Source of the DNA: Stramonita haemastoma
Lineage: Eukaryota; Mollusca; Gastropoda; Neogastropoda; Muricidae
Length of the DNA: 37,828 nt
Assembly (NCBI GenBank): GCA_030674155.1
Contig: CM060339.1
Coordinates: 40,640,915-40,678,742 of the forward strand
Direction of reading: 5' to 3'
Position 1 is the stretch's first letter. Each line of letters begins with the position of its first letter. A model generated the notes under the pieces. That model had not been told where the DNA came from. It did not search any database and saw only the letters and a program-made list of their open reading frames with translations. Shown one piece after another: positions 31,725 to 37,828 of the stretch. A program made the position numbers and the translations under genes.

Positions 31725-31930
31725 GACCATAGGCTATAAACCGAGGCCCCATGTGCGAACACACGCAGAACATCTTGCGCACACGTTAAATACCGTTCCG
31801 CCTTTTGTAAGAGTAGGCCGGTGGGAACAGATGACAAAATTTACAAAACTGCATACACACGGGGACTGGATGTAAAAAAGCACATGAGTGCTTATTCCAT
31901 TATCCTCGATATAAAAGAGTAAATGACTGA
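31725..31930 (+). mobile_element. SINE family C, 5'-truncated
   Basis: Runs from ggctataaaccgaggcccca through cgcacacgttaaataccgtt, gtaagagtaggccggtggga and gcatacacacggggactgga to attccattatcctcgatata and an AT-rich tail. It is the best-preserved body-plus-tail copy in the window, and it abuts the truncated end of the RTE relic. Confidence 0.85.
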
Positions 31931-32039
31931 AATGAATGGATGGAATACATTTTTTTTCTCTGCTTCATCTTCTTTGGTAATTATTTCTGTGCTACTCCTC
32001 CCGAGAGGCACACATACCAGCAGTGCAGATCGGTGGATG

Positions 32040-32147
32040 AAGCAGGACTGTGAGGACCCAGTCTCCCCAAGGAGTCCATCTATGTAAAAATGCACAAGAG
32101 TGCTTATTCCATTATCCTCCATATAAAAGAATAAATCAAATCAAATC
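32040..32147 (+). mobile_element. SINE family C 3' end
   Basis: Ends with gtgcttattccattatcctc, catataaaagaataaatc and two aaatc units, as in other family C tails. The upstream part (from about 31950, with a Cys-codon-like cccgagaggcacac) is not seen in other copies. Confidence 0.65.
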
Positions 32148-32199
32148 TATAGCAAACCTGCTCCCTGAAGTCAGAATGGGGCTTTCTAAATGATGTAAG

Positions 32200-32268
32200 G
32201 ATGAGGGGAGGGGGGGATTGTTGCATACGCCCCCCCCCCCCCCCCCCAAAAAAAAAAAAAAGAAGAAA
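32200..32268. repeat. Poly-G / poly-C / poly-A tract
   Basis: A run of G (gaggggagggggg) followed 15 bp later by about 18 C and then about 14 A. Confidence 0.9.
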
Positions 32269-32340
32269 AATCTCCTCATGAAACTTTGGAGCTCTAGCTC
32301 AAGGAACGCGCAAAATGGAAGAAAGAATTAAAAGTCGTAC

Positions 32341-32538
32341 CCTTGAGAGTGAATTTACAGGTGTTGGGGAAATCTCTGTGGCCATGTCTTCTGCAGAGGT
32401 ACTGCTGCTCTGCTGTCTGGTCCACGTTGGGCAAGAACAGCTGCAGATAACGACTGATGTTGGGCTTCATGCTGAACTGTTGGTTCAGGACACTGCACGA
32501 GTAGTCTTTCTCCCTCCAGTAGCATTTCACAATGTCCT
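32341..32538 (-). CDS. Ig-like receptor gene, exon with second half of the Ig-like domain
   Basis: The minus-strand exon of 198 bp (66 codons) lies between a cattgtttcag acceptor and a CTCAAGG/gtacga donor, in phase 1 at both ends. It reads DIVKCYWREKDYSCSV, a core with YLQLFLPNVDQTAEQ, then QYLCRRHGHRDFPNTC and KFTLK. The Tyr-x-Cys and a downstream Cys fit the F strand of an Ig V-like domain, with the Trp after the first Cys group as strand C. Its first codon joins with the G left over from exon 34450-34581. The match of phases and the Cys pattern strongly support a real gene. Confidence 0.82.
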
Positions 32539-32865
32539 CTGAAACAATGTGTGGCTGGATATAATTATTCCTAAACTCAATGGTATGGCATAGTGTCTAT
32601 AAAGACAAGGGCATGGCGTCATATTCATTAAGGCGATGATATTGCATGACATTCAGAAAGAAAACAGCACGGCATAATATTCAAGACCACTGATTTGGCA
32701 TGACATTAATTTAGGAAGACAAAGGAATGGCATGCTAATCCTAAGATGAAAAAGGTGTCCATGTCGCCACCTGATGTCATTGTTGTTGATGTCAGTGTTA
32801 ATACGGCTACCATGAAATGAGAAAAATTATAATAAAGTATAACAGTAGCAATATGGAAATGGTGG
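32539..32865 (-). other. Intron segment with degenerate tandem repeat
   Basis: Between about 32580 and 32750 the words atggcat/ttcataaagaca recur irregularly about every 40-45 bp (tatggcatagtgtc, gcatggcgtcatatt, attgcatgacattc, ttggcatgacatta), an old, eroded minisatellite. No exon signal is seen. Confidence 0.55.
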
Positions 32866-33275
32866 ATCGGTGGTCGAGAGGTAAGCCGCCTGCCTAGAAA
32901 GGAAAAGTCCTTGTCGGAGTGTGCGGTTGTTCAAATCCCGTTTGGGCCCAAAACGTTTTCCCCATCCATTAGATCATGAGTCGTGGTCTGGGTGCTAGTC
33001 TTTCAGATGAGACAATAAACTGACGTCCCGATTGCTACACATAATTATTTAGCGCATGTAGAAGTACCCACGGCAACAAAACGGTTGTCTCTGTCAAAGT
33101 TTTGTAGAAAAAAGCCACTCTGGTAGGGAAACAAACACAGTTGCAGACAGGAAAAAGAAAAAAAATGGGTGGCACTGCACTTGTGGCGACACGCTCTCCT
33201 CGGGGAGAGAAGCGGGAATTTCATGCAGAGAATCAGCTGTGACATAAGGTGGTATATTTTTAATCAATAAAATCT
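32866..33275 (+). mobile_element. SINE family A, complete
   Basis: The head is tRNA-like: ggtggtcgagaggtaagcc (A box, about 32871-32889) and gcggttgttcaaatcccg (B box, about 32923-32940). The body contains catccattagatcatgagtc and gtctttcagatgagacaata; the 3' part holds gcactgcacttgtggcgaca, ctctcctcggggagag and gtgacataaggtggtatatt. Partial copies on the minus strand are at 4421-4640 (5' part), 11303-11372 and 24928-25110 (3' part), which together cover the length of this one. Confidence 0.85.
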
Positions 33276-33404
33276 GAAAAAACAGAAAATCATTCTGTCC
33301 CATTTGAGTCATTGGACAACCTTTCCGCGGACGGGATAGGACTTGTACTGTTTGAGGCCTTTTGTCATTGTTCAAGGCACAAACTTATGATCTGTGATCA
33401 GGGT

Positions 33405-34205
33405 TTATGACTTGTGAACACCAATATGACTGTAAACATAATATATGCCTTGCACTTTCCAATATGACTGTAAACATGGTTTATGACTTGACTTACAAAG
33501 GTGACTGTAAGCATGGGCTATGACTTGACTCTCCAATCTGACTGTAAACAAGGTTTATGCCTTGCACTTTCGAATGTGACTGTAAACATTGTTAATGCCT
33601 TGCACTTTCGAATGTGACTGTAAACATTGTTAATGCCTTGCACTTTCCAATGTGACTGTAAACATTGTTTATGCCTTGCACTTTCCAATGTGACTGTAAA
33701 CATTGTTTATGCCTTGCACTTTCCAATGTGATTGTAAACATTGTTTATGCCTTGCACTTTCCAATGTGACTGTAAACATTGTTTATGCCTTGCACTTTCC
33801 AATGTGACTGTAAACATTGTTTATGCCTTGCACTTTCCAATGTGACTGTAAACATGGTTTATGACTTGACTTACAAAGGTGACTGTAAACATGGGCTATG
33901 ACTTGACTCTCCAATCTGACTGTAAACAAGGTTTATGCCTTGCACTTTCGAATGTGACTGTAAACATTGTTAATGCCTTGCACTTTCCAATGTGACTGTA
34001 AACATTGTTTATGCCTTGCACTTTCCAATGTGACTGTAAACATTGTTTATGCCTTGCACTTTCCAATGTGATTGTAAACATTGTTTATGCCTTGCACTTT
34101 CCAATGTGACTGTAAACATTGTTTATGCCTTGCACTTTCCAATGTGACTGTAAACATTGTTTATGCCTTGCACTTTCCAATGTGACTGTAAACATGGTTG
34201 TTGAC
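33405..34205. repeat. 38-bp minisatellite in the Ig-gene intron (about 21 copies)
   Basis: The unit gtaaacattgtttatgcctt plus gcactttccaatgtgact is 38 bp (for example copies at 33658 and 33696). A roughly 378-bp block is itself repeated (33470-33847 against 33848-34225), recognisable by the variant units with tacaaaggtgac and gggctatgac. It is related to the 33-bp repeat that follows. Confidence 0.92.
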
Positions 34206-34455
34206 TTGACTTCCCAATCTGTAAACATGTTTTATGCCTTGACTGAGCACTCTGACTTTAAACATGGTTGATGACTTGCCTTCCCAATCTGTAAACATGG
34301 TTGATGACTTGACTTCCCGATCTGAAAACATGGTTGATGGCTTGACTTCCCAATCTGTAAACATGGTTTATGACTTGCCTTCCCAATCTGTAAATATGGT
34401 TTATGGCTTGACTTCCCAATCTGTAAACATGGTTGATGGCTTGACTTACCAATCT
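34206..34455. repeat. 33-bp minisatellite touching the exon 34450-34581 donor (about 7-8 copies)
   Basis: The unit gtaaacatggttgatgactt plus gccttcccaatct recurs at 34291, 34324, 34357, 34390 and 34423, a 33-bp period. On the minus strand each unit reads cagattgggaagtcaagc, which resembles the exon end CAGATTG and its donor gtaagtcaagc. The last copy overlaps that exon end and splice site. Confidence 0.93.
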
Positions 34456-34581
34456 GAACACTACCCCTTTCAACACTGATGTTAGACTGAAGTTTCCTCA
34501 TATCTGTTCCAAAATCACAGGTCAAGGTCGTTGTCTGACCCTTGGTCACGGATGGCATGGTACATGTCACAGGCTGTGTCT
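34450..34581 (-). CDS. Ig-like receptor gene, exon with first half of the Ig-like domain
   Basis: The minus-strand exon of 132 bp (44 codons) lies between the acceptor ttaatcatttcag and the donor ATTG/gtaagt (consensus), in phase 1 at both ends. It reads ETQPVTCTMPSVTKGQTT, then TLTCDFGTDMRKLQSN and ISVERGSVQI. TLTC is the B-strand Cys of an Ig domain, and its partner is the YLC in exon 32341-32538. A signal-peptide exon would be expected upstream and is not found; the 1.2-kb GAA tract fills that side. Together with exons 32341-32538 and 29562-29676 this gives an Ig domain, a stalk and a membrane span. The partner is unknown; the gene resembles molluscan Ig-like surface proteins I cannot name. 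Confidence 0.82.
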
Positions 34582-34674
34582 CTGAAATGATTAAAACATC
34601 AATGGTATTAACAGCAAGGGTGATACTGGATAATATTAACTTGCCTTCCCAATCTGTATTGATGGAGGAATTAA

Positions 34675-35850
34675 TAATGATGGTGATGTTGTTATTGCTA
34701 AGAAAAAGAAGAATTGCGAAGAAGAAGAAGAATTGCGAAGAAGAATTGCGAAGAAGAAGAATTGCGAAGAAGAAGAAGAAGAAGAAGAAGAAGAAGAAGA
34801 AGAAGAAAAGAAGAAGAAGAAGAAGAAGAAGAATTGCGAAGAAGAAATAAGAAGAAGAAATAAGAAGAAGAAGAAGAATTGCGAAGAAGAAGAATTGCGA
34901 AGAAGAATTGCGAAGAAGAAGAAGAAGAAGAAGAAGAAGAAGAAGAAGAAGAAGAAGAAGAAGAAGAAGAAGAAGAAGAAGAAGAAGAAGAAGAAGAAGA
35001 AGAATTGCAAAGAAGAAGAAGAAGAAGAAGAATTGCAAAGAAGAAGAAGAAGAAGAAGAAGAAGAAGAAGAAGAAGAAGAAGAAGAAGAAGAAGAAGAAG
35101 AAGAAGAATTGCAAAGAAGAAGAAGAAGAAGAAGAAGAAGAAGAAGAAGAAGAATTGCGAAGAAGAAGAAGAAGAAGAAGAAGAAGAAGAAGAAGAAGAA
35201 GAAGAAGAAGAAGAAGAAGAAGAGGAACAGGAACAAGAACAAGAACAAGAAAAATTGCGAAGAAGAAGAAGAATTGCGGAGAAGAAGAAGAAGAATTGCG
35301 AAGAAAAAGAAGAATTGCGAAGAAGAAGAAGAAGAATTGCGAAGAAGAAGAAGAATTGCGAAGAATTGCGAAGAAGAATTGCGAAGAAGAATTGCGAAGA
35401 AGAAGAAGAAGAAGAAGAAGAAGAAGAAGAAGAAGAAGAAGAAGAAGAAGAAGAAGAAGAATTGCGAAGAAGAAGAATTGCGAAGAAGAAGAATTGCGAA
35501 GAAGAAGAAGAAGAAGAAGAAGAAGAAGAAGAAGAAGAAGAAGAAGAAGAAGAAGAAGAAGAAGAATTGCGAAGAAACAGAATTGCGAAGAAGAAGAATT
35601 GCGAAGAAGAAGAGTTGCGAAGAATTGCGAAGAAGAAGAATTGCGAAGAAGAAGAATTGCGAAGAAGAAGAAGAAGAAGAAGAAGAAGAAGAAGAAGAAG
35701 AAGACAAGAACAAGAACAAGAAGAAGAAGAAGAACAAGAAGAAGAAGAAGAACAAGAAGAACAAGAACAAGAAGAACAAGAAGAAGAAGAACAAGAAGAA
35801 GAATTGCGAAGAAGAAGAAGAAGAAGAAGAAGAAGAAGAAGAAGAAGAAG

Positions 35851-35882
<32 letters not shown>
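34675..35882. repeat. 1.2-kb GAA/TTC tract with regular attgcgaa interruptions
   Basis: Almost all is GAA trinucleotide on the plus strand, interrupted at irregular spacing by attgcgaa, and near 35220-35250 and 35700-35800 by gaacaa variants. Long Lys/Glu/Arg and Phe/Ser/Leu reading frames here are by-products. The repeat lies upstream of the Ig-like exon at 34450-34581. Confidence 0.97.
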
Positions 35883-36041
35883 GTAGTTATTTCAGTGTGA
35901 GGAAAGGAGGTTTTGGTGTCTAGATGCTCACAAACAACTACGTGTAAATTTGAGTCTTTTGTTAAAACACGAAAACATGATATGTATAATATATTATTCA
36001 AAGCATATTGTTTCCTTTGCTTGTAGATGGTAATTGAATTG

Positions 36042-36042
36042 C

Positions 36043-36129
<87 letters not shown>
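36042..36129. repeat. (GA)n tract, left flank of non-LTR element
   Basis: About 88 bp of uninterrupted GA, directly followed by the 3' end of the minus-strand element (agaacaatgaacaatgttta). Confidence 0.96.
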
Positions 36130-36131
<2 letters not shown>

Positions 36132-37139
36132 AATGAACAATGTTTATTCTTCAGGCCTCCAGCCCCCTAGAATGGGGTCATACAAAGCATAGCAAAGCAA
36201 AGAAAAGCGAAATAAAGCAAAAACGAAAATTGCTGTAGAACATATGTGGCGACTGACAAGGCATGAAAAATGTGAAATGGGTTCTTCTTAATGTGTTGAA
36301 CAAATGACCTCTTTTGAGTAATCATATTCTCCTTGTCAGTTCCCCAAGTTCTCAATAAAATCCTGCCGTACTTTTAAAGCATTGAAAAGATATAGGCTCA
36401 AATTGCGATTGGCTGTAATAGAACCATATTTCAGTAAATTTGTATAGGGTTGATCTACAGGGTCTAAATATTTATGCCTTAGATTATCATCTTCCAGTAT
36501 ATTACACAAATTACACATAATAATAGTCCGTATTCTTCTTAAAAGTTTTTTTCTGAAGACTGATCCTTTAATCGGTAGCACGCCAAGACGAAGTTTTACT
36601 AAACAGTCCCTAAAACATTTTATATCCATGTATTCAAAATACTGTTCACATTCAAAATTACCTTTAAACAGTCTATAGGTTTGATATATGTCTTTGACCA
36701 TGACCGACCCATTCCACTCTTGTATATAAACATCTTTCATTCTTTGCTTAAACAGTGAAATAAAAGATTGCTCACAGCCAACTCCTTGTTGGAGCCATAC
36801 ATGCCCAAATCCAAGATTAAACAAAACATTTTTAAGTAAAGGTACCCAACATGTTTTACCATATTCATCCATATTAGCAAGCATTAGATATGCTTGCTTA
36901 GGAAGTCTATTCGTATCCATTTTTAAAAGCCTAAACCAATATCGAATACTCCTGACTGCACTATTTATATACAATGGATAACGTCCTGTTTCTCCATAAG
37001 CAAACTTATTTGGTATCCTGAGCGGTACACTAAGAAAACGTTTACATGCAAAGGAGTGTACCTTTTCAATATTGCTCAGTTTATGAAGTCCCCACATCTC
37101 AGAACCATACAAAAGAATTGGCAGTACCTGCGCATCAAA

Positions 37140-37143
<4 letters not shown>
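36130..37143 (-). mobile_element. Non-LTR retrotransposon 3' part between two (GA)n tracts
   Basis: The minus strand starts in the RT (IFDAQVLPILLYGSEMWG, a C-terminal RT block, next to the right GA tract). It continues as an open frame (36336-37112) with HKLSNIEKVHSFACKRFLSV, GETGRYPLYINSAVRS and, later, CNLCNILEDDNLRHKYLDPV, to a stop at 36336. A 3' UTR of about 200 bp follows. It ends aataaacattgttcattgttc and then (TC)n. The clade cannot be fixed (a CR1- or Jockey-like C-terminus). It is 5'-truncated. The 258-residue frame is undisturbed, so the insertion is recent. Confidence 0.8.

Positions 37144-37229
<86 letters not shown>
37144..37229. repeat. (GA)n tract, right flank of non-LTR element
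   Basis: About 85 bp of GA starting within the codon for the RT segment QIF and continuing to the TG-rich DNA at 37230. Confidence 0.96.
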
Positions 37230-37231
<2 letters not shown>

Positions 37232-37247
37232 GTGTTTGTATGTGTGC

Positions 37248-37311
<64 letters not shown>

Positions 37312-37430
37312 CGTGTGCGCGTGTGTGTGCGCGTGTGTGTGTGTGAAAATGCAGAGCGTGTTTGTGTGTGTATGTGTGTGTACGTGCGTGTACGTGTATC
37401 TGAGTGTGATTGTTTGTGTGTGTCTTTATA

Positions 37431-37475
<45 letters not shown>

Positions 37476-37480
37476 GTTTA
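37230..37480. repeat. TG-rich low-complexity DNA
   Basis: TG dinucleotide with GCGT, TATG and CGTG interruptions. Confidence 0.93.
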
Positions 37481-37535
37481 AGTTGCTTGTATGTGTTCTT
37501 TTTACTTTTTAGAATCACTCTGACCCCTTTAAAAC

Positions 37536-37828
37536 ACGCACACACAGCACACAAGTACACACACATATACACACGCACACGCACACATACAGAAACATAC
37601 ACACAGCATGATATGCACACACATGCACCAACGCACGTTGTCGCACACAGACATATCACATGCACACACACACACGCATGCATGCACAACACATGCATGC
37701 ACACACGACACACACAGATCACAGCATAATTAACACACAACACACATGCTACATGACAGCACATGCACACACCACACACACAATCACACACCACACTAAA
37801 CACACACACACCTACATCACACACACAC
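37536..37828. repeat. CA-rich low-complexity DNA
   Basis: CA dinucleotide with GCAC, TACA and ATGCACAC variants, running off the right edge. Complementary in kind to the TG stretch at 37230-37480. Confidence 0.93.

Noticed and set aside
33518..34081. Repeated 61-codon minus-strand frames with VTLESARHK-like words
   Set aside because: They are the 38-bp minisatellite in translation; 38 is not a multiple of 3, so the repeat cycles through all frames.
34733..35923. Frames of 330-396 codons rich in Lys/Glu/Arg, and a 633-codon minus-strand frame
   Set aside because: A GAA repeat gives open frames in several phases. Only the end of the minus-strand frame, 34450-34581, is real coding sequence, and it is bounded by splice sites.

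Overview
This is animal genomic DNA, most likely from a gastropod mollusc. The support is spliced exons with phase-1 introns, tRNA-derived SINEs, dense CA/GA/GAA microsatellites, many decayed non-LTR retrotransposons, and a GRL101-like receptor (CUB, LDL-receptor class A, leucine-rich repeat and 7TM parts) of a kind expanded in molluscs. The species cannot be fixed from the sequence. There are no prokaryotic operons, rRNA genes, functional tRNA genes or CRISPR arrays.

Layout. 1-7440 is repeat-rich: a 35-bp and a 49-bp tandem repeat, three SINE or retrotransposon relics, and an RTE-like retrotransposon whose 5' half is inverted relative to its 3' half (5105-7440). That relic was later hit by a SINE with a perfect 15-bp target-site duplication and expanded by a 32-bp minisatellite. 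7549-10829 (+) is the GRL101-like receptor gene. It is interrupted by an in-frame stop, a frame change and a 100-N assembly gap that removes TM3-TM4. 11300-12612 holds SINE pieces, a small RT relic and microsatellites.

12690-29187 is the most striking region. Four (-)-strand pieces of one EN-RT-RNase H retrotransposon family, one nearly full length (16789-about 23020, ORF1 and ORF2 almost intact), lie head to tail together with a partial fifth piece. Each junction is a (TG)n tract on the + strand, that is, a (CA)n tail on the element strand. A conserved 3'-terminal block sits just inside each tail. This looks like a (CA)n-tailed family that accumulates at its own tails.

29562-34581 (-) contains three exons of a membrane-anchored Ig-like receptor gene: two Ig-domain halves and a transmembrane exon. 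They splice in matching phase. The introns hold an RTE-like relic, SINEs and two minisatellites whose unit resembles the adjacent exon end and 5' splice site. 34675-35882 is a 1.2-kb GAA/TTC tract. 36042-37229 is a 5'-truncated non-LTR element sandwiched between two (GA)n tracts, a second case of microsatellite-associated insertion. The right edge is TG-rich then CA-rich low-complexity DNA.

The two host genes (receptor on +, Ig-like on -) show no operon-like relation; most of the window is a record of retrotransposition.
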